Of a stretch of DNA of 64,000 nucleotides, positions 1-11,699 are shown piece after piece. The notes beneath the pieces are model-generated. The model did not search any database. It was given only the letters and a program-made list of their open reading frames with translations, and was not told the origin of the DNA. The first letter of the stretch is position 1, and each line of letters starts with the position of its first letter. The stretch lies in contig NW_027248397.1 of assembly GCF_041260155.1 (NCBI RefSeq), positions 375,001 through 439,000 on the forward strand. The letters run 5' to 3'. The DNA comes from Ptychodera flava. Lineage: Eukaryota; Hemichordata; Enteropneusta; Ptychoderidae. The position numbers and the translations under genes are program-made.

Positions 1-117
1 TAGGGCTTTTTCGGGAATTCATAAGATGGCACTGCTATAACTTTACACGCGCTTAATTGATTGAGCACATAACGTTGGGGAAAATTCAAAGGATAACCTT
101 TGACCTAGTTTACTTAC

Positions 118-1784
118 GAATGCTTTCGATTGTCTTGGTTAACCTTTGAATTGACGCAGGTCGCATATGTGGTCTAAACTCATCGATGTCAACATTCAGA
201 ACGTCGAGGAGAGACGAAAACTCTCGTTCCTTGAACAGATTCAAGTGTTTATCCAGCTTTGCTTCATGAACAAAATCATCGATGGTTTGAAATTCATAGT
301 TGACACGAATCTTGATGGCTTTAAAAATGTCAAGAGCCCGCAGTCTATTCGCTCTGCAAAGCAAAGAAATAAACAAACAAAAATGATAAATAAATAAATA
401 AATAAATAAATAATAAAAATAAATGAATAAAACAAAAAAAAATGAAATTATGATATTGAAACTGTTTATTGTAAAGCAAGACAAGGGAAGCTTTGTATAA
501 GTAATGCGAGGAAGAAAAGATTGACAGGCTACACAAAGAAATTGTGCATTTTTCACTTCAAGTGAAATATTAATAAGATTTTGCGACTTTGTTGTGCTTT
601 CACTACTGTAACTTCAGATAATGTTGTCTATGTCATATCTGATGAGGTGATGCAAATTGAAGCTATAGTTGCAGTCAAATGGAAATGGGTGATATTGGTG
701 ACAAAAGAAAGATGACTGCTAGTTTGTAATTATTACATTTTTCAATTGATTTTCTTATTCGTGTAGTGGAATCTCATCTCCAATATTTGATTGGAAGATA
801 GCAGTCGATGTATTATCCTTACTAGTTTTGCAATATGTAAAAGACTCGTGCCGTTTGTTAAGAACGAATGGATACATCACAACTAGACGAAGGCCTTTCG
901 AAGGTAATATTTGACGTGTGGTTTTTGCAAATATAGCCTGAATTTTGTGGCAACTGATGCCACAGGCAGTGTGTCTGTCAGTATGTTGCGTGGAAGAAAG
1001 GAGGTATGAATTCACGGAAAGTTAAATTTTCGCTAAATCGCCTCGGGTTCGATGAAGGTGAATATTCGTGGGTAAAACGTGATTGTTGAAAGAGATTGTG
1101 TATGATCAAGGAAGCTGGTGTCAAGAGTTTGTATACTGTTCTTCACAGTATCAGAGAGCCTTCATGTCCCATAATTGTTACAAAGAAGTTTCAATAGACG
1201 ACAAAATCTTCGTCAGATGCAAAAGCCTGCAATGTATTATTGTTCAGATACTAGTAGTGACGTAGGCTGTTCAGTGCTCTTTATATATTAACTGCCACCA
1301 TTTTGAGTTCAAAGGTCATACAAACGTCCTAATGTCATACTAAAATTTATGAGCCACTCCCAAGGTAACAGACTTGTACCAAACCGATATCAGCATGATA
1401 TCGAAACATTGGTACAATCCATGGTGAATATTCTCCCATAAAATAATTTTGTGTGATATGTGCCGTTTTATACTTAAACAATAGCGTCTAGGTTTTGTAA
1501 GTTTTGCATTCTGATACTAAGGTCAGTGTAAAATTACTTGACACACTTACTGTAAACCAGTGAAGCAGGCGATCACCTCAATCAAGTTCTGTTGTTCGTC
1601 GAAAATAGCTTTTTTACGTCACGTCGCGTGCTCCAGTCATATTTACTGAACTCACTGATGTCAAACGTCTGCACTAGAGTGTCGTGAACTGCCGACCATC
1701 TTTTTTGTTTGTCGTCTGTTGCACTCCTGACAGCCTCCAAATGCTTGTACACGGTATCAGATCTAGACGCTTCCTCGTCGCCAT
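118..1784 (-). CDS. SAM-domain gene A, partial (3' end outside window)
   Basis: Two minus-strand exons are visible. Exon 1 (1551-1784) starts at the ATG whose complement is at 1782-1784 and ends at a GTAAGT donor. It encodes a charged helical segment, beginning DEEASRSDTVYKHLEAV, with at least two one-base frame changes, one just after the ATG. A later exon (118-353) lies between a TTTGCAG acceptor and a GTAAGT donor and encodes a SAM-like fold with DDFVHEAKLDKHLNLF early and HMRPASIQRLTKTIES at the end. That ending matches the end of the SAM exon of gene B (MKPASFNRLKEKL), so A and B are paralogues. Further exons must lie left of the window. SAM domains usually mediate protein-protein or RNA contacts; the function here is unknown. 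The exons are seen; joining them into one gene is inferred. Confidence 0.62.
386..432. repeat. A-rich (AAAT)n tract
   Basis: Simple AAAT repeat in the intron of gene A, just upstream (on minus) of the acceptor of the SAM exon, so it forms part of that intron's T-rich tail when read on minus. Confidence 0.8.
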
Positions 1785-2100
1785 GTTTGCATGCACAAAC
1801 ACGATAGGTACAGTGGTACCTCAGCCAGTTGGCTATTTTTAATACCGGGTATTTCCAATGACTCTACACCACTTCGGAGAACCACACGGCGGTATCGCAT
1901 ACATACGGGTGTCGCATACGTGCATCAGCCCAGCAAGGCAAGACTGTTCTCTCGCTACAGCCTCGAAGGCCCGCCCCCGGACAACCTCAGCCATATATTA
2001 GCCCAGTGTGCAATAGAGTCTCTACCTTTACGTGAGAATCACTGACAAATAAGGTTGTCGCGTGCGCGTTCCCTTAAACCGAAACGAAAAATACACCAAG
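1785..2100. promoter_or_regulatory. Shared intergenic region between divergent genes A and B
   Basis: 316 bp separate the candidate start codon of gene A (minus) from that of gene B (plus). No ORF of note is present. The octamer TCGCATAC occurs twice about 20 bp apart near 1893 and 1911. The head-to-head arrangement suggests a shared promoter; no TATA box was recognised with confidence, and the regulatory role is inferred from position only. Confidence 0.4.
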
Positions 2101-2736
2101 ATGGCGTCGAACGAAACAAGTTTGACGTCATGCATGACCAAGATCAACGATTTTGTGAGTTGCTTCGATCCAAACCATTTGAACCGAGGGATTAAATAAC
2201 ATCGGTGGATGTCTCTCATCTATCAAATCGTTCATGGATAGCCTGGCAACGTTCCCCGAGGGTGATTATTCACTGAAGAGCAACTTTAGAGATGTTAAGT
2301 TCCAAACCCGGCAGGTGTTGACGAGTATCTTCGATGAAATGGTGGAACTCAGGTACAATTTAACTGTTCCCATATACCTGAAACATTTTTGTAATATTTT
2401 TGGACAAGACTCTTTGAAGTTCAGAGTATCAACAATAAAAAAATTAAGATTTATGATTGCCTACCGCTTGTTTCGAAAAATAGTAGGCTGAACCTTTGAC
2501 ATTTGACCTAAAACATTAATTATTAGCTCACATTTGGTATATTTACACCAATGAGAGCTTATATTGTAAGTCAGAGGCGTCTGTCTGTCTGTCTGTCTGT
2601 CTGTCTGTTGTCTGTATGTATGTATGTATGTATGTAGTATGTATGTATGTATGTATGTATGTATGTATGTATGTATGTATGATAGTATGTATGTATGTAC
2701 GTATGTATGTGTGTGTGTGTGTGTGTGTGTGATGTA

Positions 2737-2767
<31 letters not shown>

Positions 2768-5700
2768 ATGTATGTATGTATGTATGTATGTATGTATGTA
2801 TGTAGTATGTATGTATGTATGTATGTATGTATGTATGTGTGTATGGTTGTGTGTGGTGTGTGTGTATGTATGTGTGTGGTGTATGTATGTATGTATGTAT
2901 GTATGTATGTATGTATGTATGTACGTATGTATGTATGTATGTATGTATGTATGTATGTATGTATGTATGTATGTATGTATGTATGTATGTATGTATGTAT
3001 GTATGTATGTATGTATGTATGTATGTATGTATGTATGTATGTATGTATGTATGTATGTATGTATGTATGTATGTTGCGGATGTATATCCGCTCGCATCAA
3101 AACTCCCAAACCGCAGCACCTACCGTCTTAGTATTTGGTGGTAAGGTGCACCCGGGGAGAAGATGTGAATTCATTGAAATGAATACATGTTCAGTGTCAA
3201 AATATGCAAATGAGGAAAAAGGGAAATACCGCAAATTGCTAATCACAAAATCTGTAACAACAGCCAGATTTGGTTGAAACTTGGGCATGCAGGTTCTTAA
3301 AGTGACTTTGATTTGTTCAATTTATGGTGAAAATTTTAAAGTTCTATTTTGGGGGCAATTTTTCCTGTTTTTTGTCCAAAAGTCCTCTTCTCTGAAACAG
3401 CTTGTCCAATTGCTTGAAAAATTAGCATGCATAATCCTACGGTTGACCTCTGCTATATTTGTTCGAATTATGGTGCAATTTTCATATTTGTATTTTTGGG
3501 GCAATTTTACCAATTTTTGGTCAAAAATCATTTTCTCTCAAAGTTTTTAATTGGATTACTTTGTAATTTATTATGCTTGATCCTAGGGTTGACCTCCATC
3601 AGATATGCCAAAATAGTAGAGACATTTTCATATTTGTATTTTTGGGCAATTTTTCGTATTTTAGGTCAAAACGTCATTTTTTCTGAATTACCTATTCTGA
3701 TTGCTTTGAAACTTGGTATGCATATATTTAGGGGCAAATTTAGTTGTGTGTCTTCAAATCGAGTTGAAATTTTCATGTATTAATTTTTTGGCATTTTTTC
3801 CCATTTTGGTCAAAAATCATTTCTCCCAAAGTTCTTGTTTGATTGCTTTGAAATTCATTATGCTTGATCCTAGATTTGACCTCTATCAGATGTGCTAAAT
3901 TGTTAAGACATTTTCAAATTTGTATTTTGGGCAATTTTTCCCATTTTGGGTCAAAAATCATTTTTCACCGATATGGCTTTCCGATTCCTTTGAAACTTGG
4001 TATGCATGTTCCCAGGGGTTTACTTTGTTGAGAATGTTCAAATTAGGACATTTTAGTTTGAATGAAGTTATCATTTTGACAAAAAGTACAAAAAAGGAGC
4101 AAAATTGTAAACTTTGTGAAAATGCCAGTAAATGTGCGTCAGAATTTTACACGTTTGTATTATTTTTACATAAACGCTACCAAAGACGTCCAGGACAATA
4201 ATAAGTTGGGGTTTTTTAAAAATATTACTGCTTGTTGAATTACCTAATATTGTTTACATTAATACCATGTAGAGCAATATCACAATAGGACATCAGTACC
4301 TAGGTATGGTACACTCCGAACATTTTGATGTACCAGGCTACATATTTTGTGTGTGTGTCCATTGCAACAGTTGCCAACCTTAAATATTTCGACTTTGTAT
4401 TGGATGGACTTTTCATCAATGTACTTGACATTATGATTACTATAAACCACGGGCCATAAAAGCTATGAAATATTGTATGTGCACTCACTCTGACGTGCAG
4501 CATCGAACCAAATGTGAGACAAGTGTCATTGACGCTATGTTTGTTTTTTAATGTAAGGTGTATAGACCTTTACTGGTCGTCCCACAATGCACCGCTGTGG
4601 CTGTATCAACACCGTATACAAAGCAAAACAACAAACATACTGATTTTGTGTTATACAAGGGGTTGTTATACAAAAAATGGCACAAATTTGCAATGCAAAA
4701 TATGTCAATGTATATTGTATCCATCGGGACGAAAATATAGGTCAGGGTGTTACCTGCCATAGTGTTCTTGAGTAACATACCCTGCCTGTACCCTACGTCT
4801 GAAAAGCTCTATGAGTAATGTACGCTTTGTATACCCTAACGCGCACTGCACCATTGAACTGGTAAAAAGATAGGCATAAGAGTGTTGGAGATCATTGAAT
4901 ATTGCCCTAATGTGATATTCGATGTATCATCAGAGGATAGAATTGTACAATGGTAAAAAGCGGAAGTTAAATAACAACCTCAGTAAATGATTGTTCGTTC
5001 ACTTCTCTGAACAGTGCTTGTAAACTCGTATCAGCCTGAGACGTTCGCCTTTGCAAATGCCGTGATCTCGAAAATGTTATTCATATTATCGTTAAAGAAA
5101 ACGATGCTACAGTTATATTGCAATAACATTTATAACTTTTAAACTTTTAAAGACTTTAAACGTTACATAAGTGAAGGTTTTCGTAAACACTGTGATACTC
5201 AGAGTACACAATATACGATGTGGCTTTGCTACTAATTAGCGTGCCTCATTTTTCACCACATCGTATTTGCAATACTAGACTATCACAATCTTAATCAATA
5301 CTGGTACTTTGACAACAGATCTTTCAGAAGAGTGGCTGTCGACGCCCTCTGGTGTCTGAAAAGGAGTTGGATTTCATGGCTATGGGCATCGATACTTTTC
5401 TGGAAGCAAATAAGTTGTCGAATACAAGGAAGTGTTCGAAGAAGAAGAGATATTCTATGCCCGAGAATGCTCAACGAAGAGAACATAAAAATTGATGATC
5501 TCAAAAGTGTCATGAAACCAGCGTCTTTCAACAGACTTAAGGAGAAACTCCGTGAAGCAGGTTGGTGTCGAGTAACATTAATTATTACGCATAACAATTT
5601 TACTAGTTTCCGTATTGTCGATATACTTACCTTAATGCATTACTAAGAACATTTTGGACTATGGCATTCACAATAACTTGTTATAAACTAGGAGGTCCAT

Positions 5701-7707
5701 CTCATCGTTTTTTTTTTTCATGTCTAGATGTGCATCATCGATATTGATATTGTCAAATCAGTGAATTCATTGTGAATTCATTGTGCCAAACCCTAAAGCT
5801 ACATTGAGCCCTGAAAGGTCATGTTTTATAAAATCCTTGTAAGATCTGTCGCTGAATGATATACATGAAAAACGTGAAAGATACAAAGCCGCGAAGAAGG
5901 TTTGCCCCACATTTGATTCTACGATATGAAGTAATATTTATTTATTTTTATTTTTTTATTTATTTATTTGTATATTTTTTTTGTTTTTGTTTGTTTGTTT
6001 GTTTTGTTTGTTTGTTTGTTGAATTATTTTTTTCTCTATTTATTTATGAATCTATTTATTTATCACGCTTGATCACCAATGAGCACAACGTTTATTTTTC
6101 ATTTTTCAGAGAAAGTGAAGAGTTTCCTGAAAAATGAAATGGAAGACAAACTGGACAATGCTGGGGCCGTGTGTCAAGACAAATCAGTGGCAGTGAATGA
6201 CAGACTTAATAATGCCTTGCGTGATCTGGGAAACATTGCCGAAGAAACGATGAAATCTATAGACGATGCCAAGAAGAGGGCCGAGTTCCGTAAGTTGATG
6301 TTCGACATCACAAAGTTCGCCGCCGGAATTATGATCAGTTACTATGGATTCGGAATGGTTTCAGCTCTTTCGAAAGGCGTCTCATCTATTGCAAACGCTT
6401 TGGTATACCAGGGCACAAGACTGTTGCCGGCGTACAGTTGCGTGGTGTCGCACAGGAGGAAATCAGAAATGCGACTGAGGGTAAGAAATTATTTAATAGT
6501 TTTACTTTCGCATAACATTGATCCCCATCTCGTAATCTGATTACAAGCTTTTAAGACCTAAGTGTCTTCCGAGGCTAAACTCTTGGGCGCATCCACTAAA
6601 ATTTTAAACTTCCTGATCTTCCAAAAAATCACGAAAATGTTTGTTTCCACGTTTGATATAAAGTTTTATGCACTTTTCAGGTCCCCTTCCCGAGTCATAC
6701 TACCCTTAAAAACAAATAGCTAACAACCAGCACATTTTGTGCCTTCTCTCTACACGTCTTTTCCTGTTTGTTTTTTTTTTTCTTATAATTCACAACCAAA
6801 AACGTTTATACGTAAGCTTGCTTCAGTATAAACTTAGAATGCGTCCTCGCGGACAGATATTCGAACACTCAAATTTTTACAATTCTTTTCTGGTCTACCT
6901 TGATCGGGTTCTTTTTAAAACCCCTTGAAGTAAGTAAGAAAGAAATTATTTTCTTAGTTTGTCGGAAATCGTAAATTTTATTTTTCTCCAAGGCATTGAG
7001 ACACGGACAGCGGCCATTTTGAATTTCAGATAGCGGTTAATGTTAGGTAATTGTGTTTCCCTGGTACCAAACTTTGCACGGTGAACCAGATTTATTTTCT
7101 TGATTGGTAAGAGTACGGTTGAAGGTTTCATTGACGAAATTGTGAGCAAAAGTTTAAGTCTTTCATTTTCGAGGCGCATACTACGCAAATTAATCGGTCA
7201 AGGAATATGAATTACATTTGGCGCCATGTACAGTAATGTCGTGTCTAACAAAAGCATCATTTTAATTAAAAAGCCGAATTTAAAATACATACATTTTCTC
7301 CTTACTGTACTAGGCAACCGCATATATAATATGCAATAGTTGCAAGGCTAGCGGTCCGAAGATGACCTATGAACCTTTGAACCTTGCATTGAAATCATGC
7401 TAAGATGTCATGTCACTTTCCCTTTTGTCGACAGACTTGGAAATAATAAAAGCTTGCACGAGGACATAGAAAGCCAAGCGTCAAAATGGAGCGATTACAC
7501 CGAAAATACAATCACAAACTGGAAGGTCCTGATAAAAGAGTTGAAAAAACTTCTGGACATGCTGAAGAAAGACGTAAAAGCTGTACACATGATCCAGTAA
7601 TAACTGATTTGCGTTCACACTTGGACACATCAAAGACGGCTCTGGACAGTTTTGGTAGCGGAATTGATAAACTAGAAGAAGAGGTCAAGCGCGTAGTTGC
7701 CTCTTAA
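2101..7707 (+). CDS. SAM-domain / hydrophobic / coiled-coil gene B
   Basis: Four exons are seen. Exon 1 (2101-2352) starts with ATG (MASNETSLTSCMTKIND) and ends at GTACAA; it is helical. Exon 2 (about 5319-5560) carries a SAM-like domain (FMAMGIDTFLEANKL near the start, MKPASFNRLKEKLREA at the end) and ends at CAG|GTTGG. Exon 3 (6110-6480) is helical and charged (MEDKLDNAGAVCQDKSVAV), then has a hydrophobic stretch (FAAGIMISYYGFGMVSAL), and ends at GTAAGA. Exon 4 (7435-7707) follows TCGACAG and is a coiled-coil-like tail rich in K, L and E (TNWKVLIKELKKLLDMLKK), with stop TAA. At least four one-base frame changes interrupt exons 1, 2 and 4, so this is either a decayed gene or sequence noise. 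Genes C and D share the same order of parts. The family is not one I can name; APOL-like proteins have a loosely similar helix/hydrophobic/helix plan. Confidence 0.6.
2578..3074. repeat. Long tetranucleotide microsatellite (CTGT)n/(ATGT)n
   Basis: Short CTGT block, then almost 450 bp of ATGT repeats with a few GT-rich interruptions. Open reading frames on both strands here (Tyr-Val-Cys-Met or Thr-Tyr-Ile-His repeats) are by-products of the 4-bp period and are not genes. Confidence 0.97.
3230..4080. repeat. Tandem array, about 145-bp units (six copies)
   Basis: The block around GCATGCA / TTATGCTTGATCC recurs at about 3284, 3425, 3572, 3718, 3858 and 4001, giving spacings of 140-147 bp. Each unit also carries GGTCAAAA.TCATTTT and TTGTATTTTTGGGCAATTTT blocks. 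Two unit types alternate loosely (GAAACTTGGTATGCAT and TTATTATGCTTGATCC). Confidence 0.85.
4201..5318. other. Intron of gene B, no further feature
   Basis: AT-rich sequence with only short unconvincing ORFs. No exon of the SAM family or known repeat was recognised here. A small missing exon cannot be excluded, because the splice phase at the end of exon 1 (two extra bases) does not fit the start of the SAM exon. Confidence 0.5.
5930..6070. repeat. T-rich TTTA/TTTG simple repeat
   Basis: Low-complexity ATTT and GTTT runs directly upstream of the acceptor of exon 3 of gene B; they also supply its polypyrimidine tract. Confidence 0.85.
7095..7195 (+). repeat. Dispersed repeat copy (GTCTTTCATTTTCGA family)
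   Basis: The stretch with GGTTTCATTGACGAA and AAGTCTTTCATTTTCGAG recurs inverted at about 8715-8795 and, more diverged, directly at 8560-8635. It lies in the last intron of gene B. The family is unknown; it may be the end of a MITE. Confidence 0.55.
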
Positions 7708-7914
7708 CACCTCGATTTAGACTGATATGGAAAACCTACCTGTTTTTTTCCTTCACATTACACTTTTGTCGAAATCGAAGAACCTGAATATCGGAATTTT
7801 TGTAACATTATTGTATACACTGTATATTTTCTACAACCATTAGTTGTTTTACTTTTATTTATACTCCGACATTTTTAACATTATACAGGAATTTCTCTGT
7901 AAGACAGAGCATAG

Positions 7915-8525
7915 TTTCAATGTGTTTCTCAGTACATAGCAAGAAAACTAACAATCCCTAAGAGGAAACCCCTGTTACAGGATCTGTAAAATTGGTCAGA
8001 TATCAGGGGTATATTAACAGGTCTGTATCAACCCTGGTATTAAAGGAACGTATACAGTGATGTAATTTCTGAGTGTATTCAGTGCTGGGACTACATTACT
8101 GAAATACTGGTGTAATGTCAAACAGTGGTGTGTCAGTGTTGAATTTACAGGGCCTGTTACAGGGTCTGAAAATTTGTCAGATTTCAGGGGTGTATACTTT
8201 CAGAAAAATAGGCCAATTTGACGACAGAAATGAATACAGGAATAATTGTATGCACATTAAGAAAATTATTGACCTTGTTACAGGTTTGTATTCACATTGC
8301 TGTATACAGTAATGTAAATACAGTGATGGGACAGGCAGAAATTTCAGGCCCTGTCACATCACTGTGTCTACAGCACTGTATATAGCCATGTCATAACAGC
8401 ACTGGTCACGGACCTGTACATAAGCCCCTGACACAACAATTGGACGTCGTTGCTGACACAGGCCTTTACCACAGGGTTGTGTCAGGGTCTGTACAGGGCC
8501 TGTCACAAGGATTAATTTTCTACGT
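7915..8525. repeat. Degenerate GT/CA-rich repeat region
   Basis: Many imperfect copies of words such as ACAGGGCCTGT, TACAGTGATGTAAT and GTGTCAGGGTCTGTACAG, without one clean period. It appears to be an old, scrambled minisatellite downstream of gene B. A similar GTGTACAGGTCTGTGTG word occurs at 11.9 kb. Confidence 0.6.
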
Positions 8526-8559
8526 GTACCTTACTTTTCATGATGACCGCTGATTTTTA

Positions 8560-9060
8560 TTCTTGAGCTGGTAAGAGAATGGTTGAGAAAAAGTGGGTGT
8601 CTCTCATTTTTCGACGCGCCTACTACACCAAAGAATTGTACGTTTTACGATAGTAGGTGTGGTTGAAGTAAAGCACGTAGAGTGAAGGTAGAAAATTTTG
8701 AAAACAAACGCTTAGGTAATATGCCACTCGAAAATGAAAGACTTAAACGTTTCCTTAATCGTTCGTTAATGAAACTGTGAACCATTCTCGTTCAAAATCG
8801 AAAATAAAATCGGGGTTAACGATGCAAATTTGTTACTCGAGAAACACATTACCAAGATTTATCGATATGAAATTAATATAATCGCCATCCCTGTATTAAA
8901 TCTATGGAGAAAAATACAATTTTCGGTTTTCCAACAAACTAAGACGTGAAATTGTTTTTCTTACACCTAGAGCTTTAAAATGAGCCCCGAACATGTGGTA
9001 GATCAGAACAGAATTGTAAAAGTTTGGAGTCCGAACGTCCTGTCCCCGAGGCGACGTTCT
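8560..9060. repeat. Cluster of dispersed-repeat fragments
   Basis: Includes the direct and inverted copies of the 7.1-kb repeat (8560-8635 and 8715-8795). The segment at about 8970-9030 (GAGCTTTAAAATGAGCCCC, then GTGGTAGATCAGAACAGAAT) recurs at about 60.51 and 62.81 kb in the large tandem duplication. No coding potential seen. Confidence 0.55.
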
Positions 9061-10033
9061 ACCTTAACGCAAAATAATTCTTCAATCACTGTAAAGTGAA
9101 TCCGAATCGATTAGCAATACACAGACGAACAAAGCCAAGCTAGGGCATTATTGTGTTTTTGGAATGTATACATTTTATACAGGAAGCGTACGACGCAAGA
9201 AGCCTTCACAAATCAAATATAGCTTTTGCTACAAGCATTTATGGTTTAAAAAGGGTGTTTCTACCAAAAATGTTACTTCTATGTGCACGCTTAGACATTT
9301 AACTGTTTTGGACCAGTCTTTGCGATGTTTCTAATTGCTAATTTTAACTTTGAACCCGTTCACGTCCGTTGTTGACAGCTCACATCCTCGCATTGCGGGA
9401 AAATGTAGAAAGCAAAACTGCAAAACATGTTGTATGTTATGTGGTTTGGCAGAGAACCTTGGACCTTATGAGAATTTCGTGATTTATTTGTCTCCTCGGT
9501 AACCGGTTACAAGAAAACAAAACATTTAAAAGCCACTTTCGTCATATCACCATAATGACCGCTTCAAGTTAACCTGAGTTAAGCATTTGATTTTTCTAAC
9601 CTCGGGAAAGAACGATCAGTAGCCTAAAGAAAAGTATGGATCGTGTTTTGATTGAATTGAATATTTAAACTATTATTACGGTTGTTGGTAACATTCCTAC
9701 TTTATTCAACCGATAATATTTTATACTGTGACTTTGTAACCTGTCCGTAAAGTAGCTCATTTCTAGTTTGGGGAATTCCTACAAGCCCGCAACATCCTGC
9801 ATATGCTTGTTGCAAGTTTCAACTTGAAATGTCAAGCAGTTACATATATTTGTGTTGATGAAAGAACAGCTAGTTTTGAACATTATTTATAGCTTATGGA
9901 TACCTACGGTAGGAATCTAAACCTAAATCGTGGTGTATTTTTAAATATCGGCAAAAGAGGGACATCGGCATGTATGTTGGAAAAATGTTGGTTTTAAGAG
10001 AATAACTAAAAAAAATCTAAGAGAAACTCGGTA
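9061..10033. other. No gene recognised
   Basis: AT-rich. The piece at about 9760-9890 resembles the exon-like ORF at 10034-10330 at nucleotide level (TCTAGTT..GGGAATTC at one end, TTTTGAACAT near the other) and may be a decayed copy of it. Otherwise nothing was seen. Confidence 0.4.
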
Positions 10034-10330
10034 TTAAACCGTGAGTCGCTCCACGAGTATGTGAACTTCTAGTTCAGGGAATTCATCACGGACCCAAAAA
10101 TTCAAAACTGGCGTGGCTGGAGTGGCAATGTCAAAGGTCATCGAGGTACTCGAGTATTTGTCGGTAAAATCCCGTCTATTTTTGAACATAATGTATGCCT
10201 CATTAAAACAACCGTCATCTAAGCGAATAGGTCTGTTTTGGTATTTCATCGGACATTGAAAAGTAGGAGTGCCCAGCAGGTATATTTTCTTGTCGTCCAA
10301 ATACAGCGAATGAGTACGCTGTAGTTCTAC
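10034..10330 (-). CDS. Hypothetical exon
   Basis: An open minus frame of about 97 codons with ordinary protein composition (YLLGTPTFQCPMKYQNRPIR, DGCFNEAYIMFKNRRDFTDK, FWVRDEFPELEVHILVE) and stop TGA... complement at 10034. The frame extends upstream of its first ATG without a stop for a further ten or so codons, so it may be the last exon of a gene on minus. No domain is recognised and no partner exon was found. It lies just left of the Mutator element. Confidence 0.33.
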   Translation of the reverse strand, partial: VELQRTHSLYLDDKKIYLLGTPTFQCPMKYQNRPIRLDDGCFNEAYIMFKNRRDFTDKYSSTSMTFDIATPATPVLNFWVRDEFPELEVHILVERLTV

Positions 10331-10519
10331 CAGAGGAACATGTTTTCTATTCTAGCTCATTGCCGATTTTAAAATATTGAGATTACAATTCATTTTTAAG
10401 AGAAAGAAAACCTGGCACCCAGGGGCCCCTTCCGGCAATCACATTATCTTAGTTGATTAAATATTCAATCTTCAAGAGAAAAGCCAAACCACATGAATGA
10501 AATTCGTTTCCCGACTGTA

Positions 10520-11292
10520 GGCAAGCCAAGTGTTGCAAAATTCGTGAATTTTATGTATATGTTCATAAAAAGCATTTTTGTGTTCATAAAAACCATGTTT
10601 ATATTCATGAAAACCATTTTTGTGTTCATAAAAAACATTTTTGTGTTCATGAAACACATTTTTGTGTTCATGAATTTTATGTTTATGTTCATAAAAACCA
10701 TTTTTATGTTCATGAAAACCATGTTTATGTTCATGAATTCCATGTTTATGTTCATGAAAACTATTTTTGTGTTCATGAATTTTATGTTTATGTTCATAAA
10801 TTTCATGTTTATGTTCATAAATTTCATATTTATGTTCATAAATTTCATGTTTATGTTCAAAAAAACCACATTTTTGTGTTCATGAATATATGTTTTTGTT
10901 CATAAAATCCGTTTTTGTGTTCATAAAACCATTTTTGTGTTCTTGAAATTATGTTTATGTTCATAAAGTTTATGTTTATGTTCATGAAAACATTTTTGTG
11001 TTCTTGAATTTTATGTTTATGTTCAAGAAACCCATTTTTGTGTCCATGAACCATATTTTTGTGTTCACAGTGTGTTTTTATGTTCATAAAATCTCATGTT
11101 TATGAAAACAAATTATTTTCATGAATTCGATGTTTATGTTCATTGAAAAACATTCATTTGTTCATAGATTTTATGTTTTTGTTCATGAAAAACAATTTGT
11201 GTTCATAGATTTCACGTTTACGTGTATGAACCATATGTTTTTTCGTAAAATCATGTTTGTGTTCATAAAAAACATGTTTATATGCATGCACT
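10520..11292 (+). repeat. Left inverted end: 21-bp minisatellite array
   Basis: About 25 unique bases, then roughly 35 units of 21 bp of the type TTCATGAAAACCATTTTTGTG, often in 42-bp pairs (TTTTTGTG and TTTATG variants). The array ends near ATATGCATGCAC, which matches the inner boundary of the right array when that is reversed. Seven-residue repeat ORFs on both strands are artefacts of the 21-bp period. Confidence 0.9.
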
Positions 11293-11699
11293 TTTTCAGC
11301 GCTAGGTGGCGCTCTGCAGTTCTCAGAGGTGGCCATATTATGACAGACTGAGGTGGCCATATAGACTGATTTGTGGCCGCAGTGTTTTTATCCCTTCACC
11401 CTCCGAACACCCTGCCCACCACACCGTCAGCGCGGCATATCCTAAAATCCTAAAACGATGCGAGGATGAACCATTCTGTCGAGAACAGATCCGTCTTCGA
11501 GTTATTTGCAGAACCCCAAGTTACCTAAGTTTTATTTGTTTTGGTATGGCGTGTTGGCTGTCGCCTGCCGTTCACAGTGTTTTGTTGAGTTTTTTCCCTG
11601 AGTTCAGAAGAAGTCAGAATGTTTCTGTTGTGAATCAGAGTAGAATTTTGAGTTTCTGGGGCGAAAACCAATCAGTTCAGCGCGAGGCCACAGTTGCTG
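11293..11699. other. 5' region inside the Mutator element
   Basis: Between the left end and the first recognisable transposase exon. It is GC-richer than its surroundings and includes two AGGTGGCCATAT words at 11328 and 11351. It may hold the transposon promoter and 5' exon; no domain is visible. Confidence 0.4.

Larger units (their letters stand above)
2522..4200 (-). mobile_element. Pearl/Helentron-like non-autonomous element 1
   Basis: At the left is TTAGCTCAC followed by a small hairpin and GAGAGCTTA, then CTGT and ATGT microsatellite (2578-3074), then a tandem array of roughly 145-bp units (about 3230-4080). This order of terminal hairpin, tetranucleotide microsatellite and 140-160 bp tandem core is the known plan of Pearl-type elements of molluscs, which are classed as non-autonomous Helentron/Helitron relatives. 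The terminal motif matches the one at 38.28 kb in inverted orientation. The right boundary is uncertain. It lies in the first intron of gene B. Confidence 0.5.

Noticed and set aside
2543-3277. Long ORFs of 109-217 codons on both strands (Cys-Met-Tyr-Val or Thr-Tyr-Ile-His repeats)
   Set aside because: They arise from a 4-bp microsatellite that has no stop in several frames; no gene evidence.
10465-11360. ORFs of 130-134 codons with Phe-Met-Asn repeats
   Set aside because: By-product of the 21-bp minisatellite in the transposon end; open on both strands.
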